NCBI GenBank assembly: GCA_018814875.1
Contig: JAHIYH010000026.1
Span: 1 to 43,830, forward strand
Direction: 5' to 3'
DNA: 43,830 bases
Origin: Patescibacteria group bacterium
Lineage (GTDB): Bacteria; Patescibacteriota; Gracilibacteria; Peribacterales; Peribacteraceae
In this document: positions 7,829 to 16,616 of the stretch, in pieces
Numbering within the stretch: the stretch's first letter is position 1
Layout of the letters: each line of letters opens with the position of its first letter
Notes under the pieces: generated by a model
The model's database searches: none
What the model was told of the DNA's origin: nothing
The model's input: the letters and a program-made list of their open reading frames with translations, nothing else
Position numbers and translations under genes: made by a program

Positions 7829-7917
7829 CGTAACTACGTTACTTCGTTACTTCGTTATTTAGTTGATGTGTCATGCCGTTAGCTTTGATACGAAATAACG
7901 AGATAACGAAATAACGC
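7829..7917. repeat. Inverted word repeat (CGTTACTTCGTTATT family)
   Basis: GTAACTACGTTACTTCGTTA (7830-7862) faces GAAATAACGAGATAACGAAA (7890-7917). The right arm touches the dprA stop at 7918, so it probably helps end dprA transcription. Confidence 0.75.
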
Positions 7918-8997
7918 TCAAACCCGTACCCACATCCCATTCCCAACATTCTTTGCTGCCCCTGCAAGCTCTAACATGGTAAGAGTCGTATTCACTTTCC
8001 CTGCATCCAAACGCGAGTGATCGACTAAATTACCAACCGACTGTGGCATTGTTGTGAGTATTTTAAATAGAGAATCCTCAAGATCATTCTTTGGAACAAA
8101 TTGTGATTGCGACTTCTCTGATACAACTACACCCAACTCAACGAGTACTTCCGACGGACCAGAAACAAGTTTCGCATGTCCTTTTGCCAAAATCTGATGA
8201 CATCCTTCGAAATGTTCATCAAAAATCTGACCAGGAACTACAAAGACATCACGCCCATAGTCTAAAGCTAAATCTGCAGTAATAAGAGCTCCACTGCCTT
8301 TTCCTGCTTCAAAAACGACTGTTCCAAGCGAAAGCCCTGCAATAATTCGATTACGCGATGGAAAAGTATATTTGTCCGGTGATTGATCCAACGGGAACTC
8401 GCTGAGTAGCAACCCACCATTATCAACAATACGCTGAGCAAGAGCAGCATTACTTTTTGGATAAATCTGTGCGAGTCCATGTCCAAGTGCTGCAACAGTT
8501 TTTCCTCCTGCAAGGATAGTCTCATACGCCACATGTGCATCTATACCCATTGCAAGCCCACTGACAGTAACCATACCCGCTCGAACGAAGGCCGGAACAA
8601 ATGCTTCCACAATCCTTTTGCCATAACTACTCATCTCACGCGTACCAACACAAGCAATACACGGTTGATCTAGAATTTCCAAAGAGCCCTTGTAATAGAG
8701 GAAAACTGGAGGATCAGGGAGTGTACTCAAGCTTTCTGGGTATGCCAGATCTTCTATATCCAAAAATTCCAGTCCTCTTTTTTTTAGCTCCTTCTCATAT
8801 GCTTCAACTTCAAATTCCTCTAGTCGATTGAGTGTTTTCAGAATCGTATCCTCTCTGCATCCCAAACCTTTTAGAAGCTCTTCGTTTACATGCCCTAAGG
8901 CTGTATCCATATCTCCATAAACGCCTGTTAAGGCGTCATAGCGCTTCTTGGTGAGAACATTTAGCCAAGACCAAGTGAGGGCGGTTTTGCGTGTCAT
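7918..8997 (-). CDS. dprA: DNA processing protein DprA
   Basis: DprA/Smf loads RecA onto incoming single-stranded DNA during natural transformation. From the ATG at 8997 the protein is 359 residues. The Rossmann-like core shows CVGTREMSSYGKRIVEAFVP, VSGLAMGIDAHVAYE, ALGHGLAQIYPKSNAALAQ, LLSEFP, FPSRNRIIAGLS and GSGALITADLALDYGRDVFVVPG, all family signatures. An N-terminal helical (SAM-like) region and a C-terminal winged-helix-like region (residues about 300-359) complete the usual three-part layout. An in-frame codon at 9081 would only add translated repeat sequence. TGCTATACT sits 8 bases before 8997 and supports the shorter start. It suggests this organism can take up DNA. Confidence 0.94.
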   Translation of the reverse strand: MTRKTALTWSWLNVLTKKRYDALTGVYGDMDTALGHVNEELLKGLGCREDTILKTLNRLEEFEVEAYEKELKKRGLEFLDIEDLAYPESLSTLPDPPVFLYYKGSLEILDQPCIACVGTREMSSYGKRIVEAFVPAFVRAGMVTVSGLAMGIDAHVAYETILAGGKTVAALGHGLAQIYPKSNAALAQRIVDNGGLLLSEFPLDQSPDKYTFPSRNRIIAGLSLGTVVFEAGKGSGALITADLALDYGRDVFVVPGQIFDEHFEGCHQILAKGHAKLVSGPSEVLVELGVVVSEKSQSQFVPKNDLEDSLFKILTTMPQSVGNLVDHSRLDAGKVNTTLTMLELAGAAKNVGNGMWVRV

Positions 8998-9005
8998 AGC
9001 GCCAG

Positions 9006-9014
9006 AGTATAGCA
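9006..9014 (-). promoter_or_regulatory. Extended -10 of dprA
   Basis: TGCTATACT (TATACT at 9011-9006) ends 8 bases before the dprA ATG; leaderless arrangement. Confidence 0.55.
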
Positions 9015-9034
9015 CTTCTCTTTGGGAGAAATTA

Positions 9035-9062
9035 AGAATTAAGAATGAAAAATGAAGAATGA
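9035..9062. repeat. Word repeat (AAGAATTAAGAATG family)
   Basis: AATTAAGAATTAAGAATG and AAAATGAAGAATG words upstream of dprA, the same family as at 5490-5588 and 41660-41756. No clear inverted partner nearby. Confidence 0.6.
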
Positions 9063-9108
9063 CGAACAGGATCAATGCCAAATATCAGGTGGGTGGGAAC
9101 CGCGACAT

Positions 9109-9226
9109 TGATTGTGAGCGGTTTCAGCCTCCAAGCGCAGAGCGTAGCAAAAATGCGGAGAGGTAGGCGGCGGGGGTCATTTTTGCAGCGGAGCGCTTGG
9201 GAAGGCTGATCCGTGAACAATCACGG
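9109..9226. repeat. Long GC-rich imperfect inverted repeat
   Basis: The arms share TGATTGT, AGCCT, CCAAGCGC-like and GCAAAAATG blocks in inverted order (9109-9156 against 9178-9223) with a G-rich loop. A smaller perfect hairpin, CCGTGA-acaa-TCACGG, ends it at 9211-9226. It belongs to the gene-free stretch 8998-9484, where I see no convincing coding sequence. It could be a structured RNA or the end of a small mobile element. Confidence 0.65.
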
Positions 9227-9243
9227 AGCGGAACTTTTCTTTG

Positions 9244-9273
9244 GTTCTTTCTTTTAGTTATAAAAGAAAGAAC
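9244..9273. terminator. Perfect 13-bp hairpin (terminator-like)
   Basis: GTTCTTTCTTTTA and TAAAAGAAAGAAC pair perfectly around a GTTA loop. It is AT-rich and could act in either direction, but no adjacent gene clearly ends here. Confidence 0.5.
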
Positions 9274-9484
9274 AGGAAGAAAACAGAGCAAAGATAGATA
9301 AAATTAGTGACCGAAGAATACAAAGAAAAAATTTCTCCCGCAGTTTTGGCGCTGATCCATTTAAATGATGTAAAATTTACTCGGAGTGCCACCCTAGCTC
9401 CCGCCTTCGCACTCCGCTTCGCTACGTGCTACGGTGGGCAAGAAGCAGAAGTTATTGATCCTCTAACATTTTCGATTTTTCTAA

Positions 9485-9559
9485 GCCACCCTAGCTCAGG
9501 GGTAGAGCAACTCACTCGTAATGAGTAGGTCGCGGGTTCGAATCCCGCGGGTGGCTCCA
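9485..9559 (+). tRNA. tRNA-Thr (anticodon CGU), CCA encoded
   Basis: A full cloverleaf can be drawn: acceptor GCCACCC/GGGTGGC, D-arm GCTC..GAGC, anticodon stem ACTCA/TGAGT with loop CTCGTAA (anticodon CGT in DNA, reading ACG), variable loop AGGTC, T-arm GCGGG-TTCGAAT-CCCGC, discriminator T and an encoded CCA at 9557-9559. It stands alone, running toward the convergent giant gene 27 bases downstream. Confidence 0.95.
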
Positions 9560-9586
9560 CTAAACCAGTAACTAGTTAACTTATTG

Positions 9587-12500
9587 CTATTGAATCGGCA
9601 CCAGCCTAACCGCATCCACTGTCCAATACTTGGAATCTGGGACCAAGAAAGACATCCGAATTCTTCGTACTGGTTCTGTAATATCAAGTACGCCTATGTT
9701 CTGCCATGGAACTCCACCCAATTTGGATCCATTTGGTGCTTTTTTCTGATTAATGTTAAAACTTGATGTACGCCAAATTCCGTCCATACCTTCGATACTC
9801 ACACGGAAGTCAACATACTCCCATCCATTAGATGTCGAATGCTGCCACGCTGCAAGAACTTGGTACTTACCCTGTCCAATGCTAGGCAATTCCCACATGA
9901 TACGCGGGCTGTTCCATAGAGCTTGCGTAGTTTTTTTGTGTTCATAGAAACCTCCATTAAATCCTCTATTAAGCACGAGGGTCCATCGCGAATTCTTATT
10001 CTTGAGGTCGATATCGTCAAGAGGCTGAAGAAGGCTGCAGGAACTTGGAGAAGAACTGCATTGATATCCGTGTTCAATGGCGCAGGATGCTGCACAGCCA
10101 TCTCCGCTTCTGGTATTGCCATCATCACACCCTTCTCCCAGATTTATATCAAGCCTTCCATTTCCGCAACCTTCTGCGCAAATACTTGGTTCTCCGTTGC
10201 ATGACCAACCATTCTCAATTTCGCAAATTGCAGAGCATCCATCATTAGGATCTGTATTACCATCGTCACATACTTCATCTACGCGAATTAATCTATCACC
10301 ACAGGTAGTTGTACAAACACTTGGTTCTTCGGGTTCTCCACTGCATGACCATCCACTCTCAGTTTCACAAGTTGCGGAACATCCGTCATCACCATCTGTA
10401 TCATTATCATCACAAACTTCACCTACTTCTACTACTCCATTGCCACACTCATGACCATTGTTATTATCTCCAGTTGTACCGCATTCTATCCAAGTGGAGG
10501 TCTGAATATTTGATATTGCACATGTCGTGTAACCATCCAACTTGCGCTGATAACACACTTTGCCACTGGTACAGACCTTATCAGCACACTTAACACATTG
10601 ATCATTTACTACCTCTTCCTGGCAGAGATCATTACATACAGTTTCATTTGGCGGATCACACTGCTCAACTCCACTCTGAACAAACCCATCTCCACATTCA
10701 GCATCTTCGCATGATGTGGGACACGCATCCGTATCAATCTGGTTTCCATCATCACAATCCTCAACTCCACTCTGAACAAACCCATCTCCGCATTCAGCAT
10801 CTTCGCATGATGTGGGACACGCATCCGTATCAATCTGGTTTCCATCATCGCATTCCTCAACTCCACTCTGAACAAACCCATCTCCACATTCAGCATTTTC
10901 GCATGATGTGGGACACGCATCCGTATCAATCTGGTTTCCATCATCGCATTCCTCTCCCTCCTCAGGGGTACCATTTGTGCAAACCGGATCAGGAGGACGA
11001 AGGTCTACATTTACAAACCTCATTGCATCCACTACATATTCATCACGACTGGAGAACCAGTCCGTATTGGAATTTACAGTTACATTAATTGTTCCCGATT
11101 TCACCTCAATTTCACCAAGCTTTTGCCAACGATTTCTTTCCCAATCATCATCGACTAGTGGCGACTTACTCTGATCAACATTAACTTCTAATCTCTCTGA
11201 AAAACTTACTTCCTTATCCTGCATAACATATGTTGCTTTCGCCTCTGCTGTTTGCAACCACGTTGCATATACATCATAGAAACCTGGCTTAAGCCCCGAG
11301 ACTTCCCAACCTGCCTTCGGATTCAATCCACTGAATTTTGGTGCGCTGTAAGAATGATGCGTACCACGGTACCCATAAGATTTTTTCTTCCAGTATATTT
11401 GTCTTGCCTCAGCTGCTTCACTTACAAAGAATGTGTCATCTTCATTATCAATTACACGCAAATTCGGCTCATTCTCTTCATCATCAATCTGTATATTGCA
11501 TGAATTTGGATTAGATGCATTTAGATCCGAATGACAATTTGCATCTGCACAATCAATTGTTCCATCGCCGTCATTATCAACACCATCGCTGCATTTCTTT
11601 GTGATCTGACAAGAAATATCGCATCCATCGCCGTCAGTTTTATTCCCATCATCGCATTGTTCACCAATGTATCGCTGCACAGCCCCATCACCACAGTTGA
11701 ATCCGGTTGTATGTGGTGGATCGAATGTTGGAATCAGTATCACACCATCTGCAAACGCATCATCCCCATTAAGCTGGATTTGGGTATCTTGTCCACTTAG
11801 TACATCGATGTACCCAAGGTATATCCAAGGAACCCCTTCATATTGATTTTGTCCTTCTTCGGGTGCGGATGTTTGATCCGTAATTGCGACAGGACTGGCG
11901 CCTTCTTCGATAAAGGAGAAGATGCTGCTACTTGTTCTATTTACAGGCCACGTGGCATAAAAAGCATATCTCCCCGGCATGATATCCCCAAATGACCACA
12001 CAGCAGGATTGAGAGAATCTTGTCCTGTCGTTGAGTTGCGAGAACTCCACCAAGAATTCTTATATCCACCTTGCATGACTTGTATCCACCCCTCAGCCGA
12101 GAAGAGATCAGGTAGTAATCCACTATCGTGAATTAGTGCCCCCGGTGACGAGATGGGGGGTGGAGTGGGAGCCAACACACAATTATTCAAACATTCATCC
12201 GTATCTATACGATTCCCATCGTCACATTGCTCACCGCTCTTAACAAATCCATCACCGCATATTGCTGCAACACATGAATTTAGACATGAATCGGTATTGG
12301 ATTGATTGCCATCATCACACTGCTCGTGATCTGCCCATGTGTACCAATCACCACATATTGCTTCTGCACAGACATTGGTGCAGGCATCGGTATTGGAATT
12401 ATTTCCATCATCACATTGCTCATCGCCAACTACAAGCCCATCTCCACATATAGTAATGCACACCGAAGGACAGGAGCGTGGCTGAGGCGATACCGATGCC

Positions 12501-15500
12501 GTTAGAAGCGCTGTTAGATGCCCCCAAAGTGAGCCAAAGAAACGCAAAAAGACATTCTTTGATTCGTCCTTGAGAGATGCCGAAGCTGTATTGCAGCTTT
12601 CCTCGCACTGCCAGCCTTGTTCAATAGTACAAGAGCCAGAGCATCCATCGTCAGGATTTGTACCTCCATCATCACACTCCTCAGTTCCTTCTCTGATTCC
12701 ATTACCACATTCATCGTCTACATCCCCATCGCCATCACCATCGCCATCGCCAGTAGGACCACATTCAATAAATTGTGTAGTTGAAATACCTGGATTAGCA
12801 CACGTTGCACTTCCATCAGACTTTTTCTGATAACACACTCTAGGACTATCGCATGTCTCTTGATCACATGCCGAACAATCTCCATCACCATCACCATCGC
12901 CATCACCATCGCCATCACCGTCACCGTCACCATCGCCTTCTCTGTTAACTATTTCAAGCTGGCATGAATCAGAACAGTATGTACATGCCTGAATCTGGCC
13001 ACCAATTGTGCATACTTGTCCGTTTTCAGGACCATCATCACAATCTTCGCCTCCTTCAGTGAGGTTGTTACCGCATCTAACAGCATCGTGCGGATCATCA
13101 CTAGAAATGAGGCGAACATTATCACCTATGCTAATTTGAGAACCATCAGAAATATATATAGTGTCCATTTTTTGCCAATTCTTGCCTGCCCAGCGCTGCC
13201 CAACAACTGGTTGTGAGATATTGAAGTATTCATTAAAGATAAGACGCGATCCATCGCGAATACGTATATTCATAGCTTGTACATTTCTGATACTCCCTGC
13301 CCATGTGGCATAGATATCATAACTTCCAGGTTGGATACTTGTTGCAGACATATCGTAGAATGACTCTGTTGTGAAATACTCTTCGGGAATCGGTGGTTCA
13401 GGGAAAGGATTACCATAGTGCGTAGAGGAGACTTCGTATTCCGAAACTGCTGTTCCATCTAAACAACCATGACTACCATTGCAGAATGTCGTACGATGTA
13501 TCGCGGAAACCTGTAATCCTCCATTTCTAATGCCGCCAAGCTCCGTGAATTTTCCTCCCAGTATATCTGCCGTTACAACAATATCACTACCATATCTTGT
13601 TGCTTCACCAATAGTATTACGATCAAATAGTTCCGCATAGAATGTCCCCGAAACTGGTGGTGCTGGTGTTATAATGCAACTTTTTCCACCACCTGAATGT
13701 ATTGCTCTACTTGGCTGACGAAGTTGAGTTTCAGTGAAGTACTCTGTAGATCTAGTGCCCGTCATATAATCCACACTAGATCTAACATATTGCATTTCTA
13801 CGTAAAGTGGTTTTGTGTAACCAGTTATTCTTCTTGGAACATTACCACATATCATACGATTCAATGGAGACACAGCAACATCCGTATTTATCTCCGCAAT
13901 GGATCCATTTATCCTCACATTTTCTAGAACAACATTATTTGCATCTATCCGTAGAATTATTTCCTCTTCCAGAAGTGCATCTCTCGGCATATTAATTCCA
14001 CTAATATCAGACTGCTCGTAATGCATGTCAAAACTACCAATAGCAATCTGCTTTCCTGTGGGCACGGTCACGTTATGATCGCTACTAGTATTCTCTATAT
14101 ACATAAATTTACGCGCAACTACCAATACGTTTTTATTGCTGCCAACGAATCCACCAATTTTTTCATCAACAAACACATTCCCCTGTGAATTTGTATTAAT
14201 GCCATCCGCATAAAGCAAAAACCTGATATTATCTCCCAAATACTGCGTATTAACATGCGGCCTTACAAGAATATTCACAGTTTGCCCCTCCTCTATAACC
14301 AGCCCAACATCATCGGAGCTACAGAAGGATCCAATTGTTTTTTCCGTTATATTGCAGTTATCACGATCTGCACGTGCAAATGATTCTGTTTCTCCTTCTC
14401 GGAATAGTTCAAGATAATCCACAGACCTAAGCATGCTTATCTCTTCTGAATTTTCTTCTGCTTCCGTCCAAAGCGATTCAAATCTTAAGCGAGTGACCTC
14501 AACATTATCTCTCTGCGCTTGGAATTTGAGATTTAGTACAGATTCTCCCAATTTCCCAGCCAGAAGTCTATACATAAGCTGTTCCTCTCCTTTTGTAATG
14601 TAAAGATCACCAGTTGATGTAGAGGATATCGGATGTAGGATTTCGCAAGCACTAGAACATTCCTCGTCGTTGCTATCATCGCATTCTTCATTACCAACAT
14701 CTCTAACATCGTCGCCACAATAGGAACCTCTAACTGTTACTTCCTGACATGAATCAGAACAGTATGTACACGTCTGGTCGTAGTCTGCTGTGCATACTTG
14801 TCCGTTTTCAGGGCCATCATCACAATCCTCTCCAGCGTTAGGTGAACCATTACCACACAGAGGCTCCGGAATAGGACAAACAACCTGATCACTTAAAGGG
14901 GAAACTGTAACAGTGTTCGCATTGTCTGCAATTGCTGTGGGTGCATGAGTGATGGTGTGAGGGCAAGTAAGAGTGCTTGGCACAGTGTAAGCAATGCGGA
15001 ATTGTTTGGATTGACTAGGACTTAAGTTTCTTAGATCACCAGAGGAAGTGGAACAAACGATGTTTGTACCTTCTGTACTGCAATCTACATCGAGTTTGTC
15101 CTGCTTAATAGAAAGATCCTGTGGAATTGGGATGGAAACAGAAACGTTCTGCGCCACAGCGTTACTGGTGTTGGTAACGGTCACAAAGTACTTGAGGTAA
15201 CTTTCGCCAGGTTCAATGATATCAGGCAATTCTTTGATTTGAGTAAGTGAGAGAGTGGCTTGTTCAATCTCTACTGGCACCGGATCATCTATCTCTACAC
15301 CAACATTTATCTCTGCACCCACCGGTACCAACCGAACTGCATCCGCTGTAAACTTCTGATTTGTCATTCCGCCCAGATATACACGCACTTTGCGTCCTTG
15401 CTCAACCTGCAAAACCTCCGTATTGATCTTCTGCCACACAACCCCCTCCCATGTTTCCCCTTGAGGAGGATTATTCTGCCCAACCCAATTATTGAGTAGG

Positions 15501-15892
15501 CGCTGGCGAAGTCCAATTCTCGGATATTGATATATACGATAACGCAAATTTTCCTCAAGCCCAGAAACATTTGGCCACGTTGCGTATAGATCATATTCAC
15601 CGTTTTCAATATCCAAAAATGTCCAACGTGCATATCTCCAGCTTGATTTGGATTTGGGATTATGCAAATGATATTGATTATTGTAACCGCCTTCTACTTT
15701 GCTCCAATCAGAAACTTCACTCAAATTGAAATACGAGCCAGAATCCGCATCATCATGAACATATGAATTTTGAGGTGCTAAAGCAGCCTGTGCCACCAAA
15801 AGCGATTTTGCTCCTGTCGTCGTCACTATCACAGTTGCAGCAAAAACTGTAACAAGAAGAATTCTGAACCTTGAACAGGATACGGAAAACAT
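9587..15892 (-). CDS. Giant secreted Cys-rich protein with golvesin-like and DUF4215-type repeats
   Basis: 2101 residues. An N-terminal signal peptide (basic start, then a VTVFAATVIVTTTGA core) marks export. About five golvesin-like beta domains carry the pattern GxYDLYATWP...W.K(I/L)..V..G....VRLVP (around residues 45-190, twice in the middle, about 1560-1700 and the C-terminus). A DUF11-like domain (VTVTNTSNAVAQNVSVSIP) follows the first. About 15 DUF4215-type Cys-rich repeats follow the form CGDGxxxxGEQCDDGNxxDxDxCxxxC. Two Asp-Gly runs (DGDGDG) could bind calcium. No membrane anchor or sorting motif is visible, so it may be released or surface-bound. AAGGAG lies 11 bases before the ATG, one of the few good ribosome binding sites here. 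Confidence 0.9.
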   Translation of the reverse strand: MFSVSCSRFRILLVTVFAATVIVTTTGAKSLLVAQAALAPQNSYVHDDADSGSYFNLSEVSDWSKVEGGYNNQYHLHNPKSKSSWRYARWTFLDIENGEYDLYATWPNVSGLEENLRYRIYQYPRIGLRQRLLNNWVGQNNPPQGETWEGVVWQKINTEVLQVEQGRKVRVYLGGMTNQKFTADAVRLVPVGAEINVGVEIDDPVPVEIEQATLSLTQIKELPDIIEPGESYLKYFVTVTNTSNAVAQNVSVSIPIPQDLSIKQDKLDVDCSTEGTNIVCSTSSGDLRNLSPSQSKQFRIAYTVPSTLTCPHTITHAPTAIADNANTVTVSPLSDQVVCPIPEPLCGNGSPNAGEDCDDGPENGQVCTADYDQTCTYCSDSCQEVTVRGSYCGDDVRDVGNEECDDSNDEECSSACEILHPISSTSTGDLYITKGEEQLMYRLLAGKLGESVLNLKFQAQRDNVEVTRLRFESLWTEAEENSEEISMLRSVDYLELFREGETESFARADRDNCNITEKTIGSFCSSDDVGLVIEEGQTVNILVRPHVNTQYLGDNIRFLLYADGINTNSQGNVFVDEKIGGFVGSNKNVLVVARKFMYIENTSSDHNVTVPTGKQIAIGSFDMHYEQSDISGINMPRDALLEEEIILRIDANNVVLENVRINGSIAEINTDVAVSPLNRMICGNVPRRITGYTKPLYVEMQYVRSSVDYMTGTRSTEYFTETQLRQPSRAIHSGGGKSCIITPAPPVSGTFYAELFDRNTIGEATRYGSDIVVTADILGGKFTELGGIRNGGLQVSAIHRTTFCNGSHGCLDGTAVSEYEVSSTHYGNPFPEPPIPEEYFTTESFYDMSATSIQPGSYDIYATWAGSIRNVQAMNIRIRDGSRLIFNEYFNISQPVVGQRWAGKNWQKMDTIYISDGSQISIGDNVRLISSDDPHDAVRCGNNLTEGGEDCDDGPENGQVCTIGGQIQACTYCSDSCQLEIVNREGDGDGDGDGDGDGDGDGDGDCSACDQETCDSPRVCYQKKSDGSATCANPGISTTQFIECGPTGDGDGDGDGDVDDECGNGIREGTEECDDGGTNPDDGCSGSCTIEQGWQCEESCNTASASLKDESKNVFLRFFGSLWGHLTALLTASVSPQPRSCPSVCITICGDGLVVGDEQCDDGNNSNTDACTNVCAEAICGDWYTWADHEQCDDGNQSNTDSCLNSCVAAICGDGFVKSGEQCDDGNRIDTDECLNNCVLAPTPPPISSPGALIHDSGLLPDLFSAEGWIQVMQGGYKNSWWSSRNSTTGQDSLNPAVWSFGDIMPGRYAFYATWPVNRTSSSIFSFIEEGASPVAITDQTSAPEEGQNQYEGVPWIYLGYIDVLSGQDTQIQLNGDDAFADGVILIPTFDPPHTTGFNCGDGAVQRYIGEQCDDGNKTDGDGCDISCQITKKCSDGVDNDGDGTIDCADANCHSDLNASNPNSCNIQIDDEENEPNLRVIDNEDDTFFVSEAAEARQIYWKKKSYGYRGTHHSYSAPKFSGLNPKAGWEVSGLKPGFYDVYATWLQTAEAKATYVMQDKEVSFSERLEVNVDQSKSPLVDDDWERNRWQKLGEIEVKSGTINVTVNSNTDWFSSRDEYVVDAMRFVNVDLRPPDPVCTNGTPEEGEECDDGNQIDTDACPTSCENAECGDGFVQSGVEECDDGNQIDTDACPTSCEDAECGDGFVQSGVEDCDDGNQIDTDACPTSCEDAECGDGFVQSGVEQCDPPNETVCNDLCQEEVVNDQCVKCADKVCTSGKVCYQRKLDGYTTCAISNIQTSTWIECGTTGDNNNGHECGNGVVEVGEVCDDNDTDGDDGCSATCETESGWSCSGEPEEPSVCTTTCGDRLIRVDEVCDDGNTDPNDGCSAICEIENGWSCNGEPSICAEGCGNGRLDINLGEGCDDGNTRSGDGCAASCAIEHGYQCSSSPSSCSLLQPLDDIDLKNKNSRWTLVLNRGFNGGFYEHKKTTQALWNSPRIMWELPSIGQGKYQVLAAWQHSTSNGWEYVDFRVSIEGMDGIWRTSSFNINQKKAPNGSKLGGVPWQNIGVLDITEPVRRIRMSFLVPDSKYWTVDAVRLVPIQ
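10660..10970 (-). repeat. Three in-frame 96-bp tandem repeats in the giant gene
   Basis: Near-identical 96-base units encode 32 residues each (CPTSCEDAECGDGFVQSGVE plus CDDGNQIDTDA). GCATGATGTGGG recurs exactly every 96 bases. Recent expansion of one DUF4215-type unit. Confidence 0.9.
12885..12940 (-). repeat. Hexanucleotide microsatellite encoding (Asp-Gly)n
   Basis: CCATCA/CCATCG units encode about ten Asp-Gly pairs between two Cys-rich domains. A shorter copy lies at 12717-12755. Both are prone to slippage by whole repeat units without breaking the frame. Confidence 0.85.
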
Positions 15893-15944
15893 ATATATGT
15901 ACTCCTTTATACCTTAATATGGGCATATTAATCAATGTTCGGTT

Positions 15945-16112
15945 TGAAGGTAAGGGAGGTAAAGAAGGTAAGGGGGGTAAGGTAGGTAAGGGAGGTAAAG
16001 TAAGTAATGTAAGTAATGTAGGTTAGGCTCTAGACAACTAGGTACTAGGAAGCTAGTAACAACAAATTACAGGCTTGTTTAATCTAGCCCCTAGCCGCCT
16101 AGTGCCTAGGGA
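15945..16112. repeat. Word repeats GGTAAGGGAGGTAAAG, then CTAG words
   Basis: First, about eight direct GGTAAGG/GTAAGTAAT words (15950-16024) without an inverted partner. Then CTAGACAACTAGGTACTAGG (16030 on) faces CTAGCCCCTAGCCGCCTAG (16084 on). They fill the start of the gene-free stretch 15893-16616 upstream of the giant gene. Confidence 0.7.
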
Positions 16113-16141
16113 TCACACGAAAATTAGTCGGAGAAAATCTC

Positions 16142-16318
16142 TTAACCATAGATCTTAGCAATACGAAATAGAAAGAATTTCCTGTCTGTTACGCCTCTGG
16201 CAAGCCCTCTGAAAGTCTTAATCTTGGCATTAAAGCTCTTTGCACCTGCATTGGTCTGCCTGTTTTGGAAATAATGGATCATGAGATAATTCACTGGAGA
16301 ACAGACCTCACCCCACTG
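16142..16318 (-). pseudogene. C-terminal remnant of an ISL3/ISAon1-like DDE transposase
   Basis: The minus strand reads QWGEVCSPVNYLMIHYFQNR and continues with QTNAGAKSFNAKIKTFRG and VTDRKFFLFRIAKIYG before a TAA. This matches the conserved end of ISL3-type transposases (usual form NYF.NR.TNA.AESFNAKIK.FR..FRG...). A stop codon lies in frame about 30 bases upstream and no start or DDE core remains, so it is a decayed fragment of about 59 codons. Confidence 0.75.
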
Positions 16319-16399
16319 CCCCTCTCCTTTTCTTGCATTAGCTCAAGAAGTAATCAAGTTTGATCTTAAGTATTATTTTTGCATGTAAAAGGAGAGGGG
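16319..16399. repeat. Perfect 13-bp inverted repeat
   Basis: CCCCTCTCCTTTT (16319-16331) and AAAAGGAGAGGGG (16387-16399) flank 55 bases. A second pair, GGGGAGCTT/AAGCTCCCC (16396-16404 and 16444-16452), follows. Could be the degraded end of the transposon. Confidence 0.6.
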
Positions 16400-16440
16400 A
16401 GCTTCGACATTGGTATGAACAAGCCTATTTACATCAATAT

Positions 16441-16555
16441 CTTAAGCTCCCCTCCCCTTGCCTGCCCATCAGAAGCCCAGCCTGCCCCTCGTAGCCCAGC
16501 GGCGAAGTGGGTAGGCGAAGGTGGGTGGGGGAGGGGTCGGGGGTGGGGGCTTAAG
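16441..16555. repeat. G/C-skewed hairpin with a G-quadruplex-capable arm
   Basis: CTTAAGC (16441-16447) and GCTTAAG (16549-16555) bound a structure whose left arm is C-rich and right arm G-rich. The G arm (16523-16549) has five runs of three to five Gs separated by one or two bases, a strong G4 motif. It lies just upstream of the orphan gene at 16617. Confidence 0.6.
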
Positions 16556-16582
16556 ACTAGTATTGAATTCCGCACCCAAAAA

Positions 16583-16591
16583 TGCTATAAT
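16583..16591 (+). promoter_or_regulatory. Extended -10 (TGCTATAAT) of the orphan gene
   Basis: Perfect TATAAT with TG at the extended position. It lies 25 bases before the ATG at 16617, so this gene would have a short A-rich leader without a Shine-Dalgarno sequence. Confidence 0.6.
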
Positions 16592-16616
16592 GATCTAATA
16601 AATAAACAAAAAAACT

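Noticed and set aside
9307-9528. 73-residue plus-strand frame running into the tRNA
   Set aside because: It overlaps the tRNA gene and a hairpin, has no recognisable start signal and resembles no protein.
10660-10970. Possible CRISPR array because of regular 96-base spacing
   Set aside because: The whole unit is repeated including the supposed spacers, the units are in frame within a protein, and no cas genes are nearby.
9587-15892. Many open frames on the plus strand across the giant gene
   Set aside because: They are antisense shadows of the repetitive Cys-rich coding sequence (rich in His, Ile and Ser from complementing CDDG repeats) and lack start signals.
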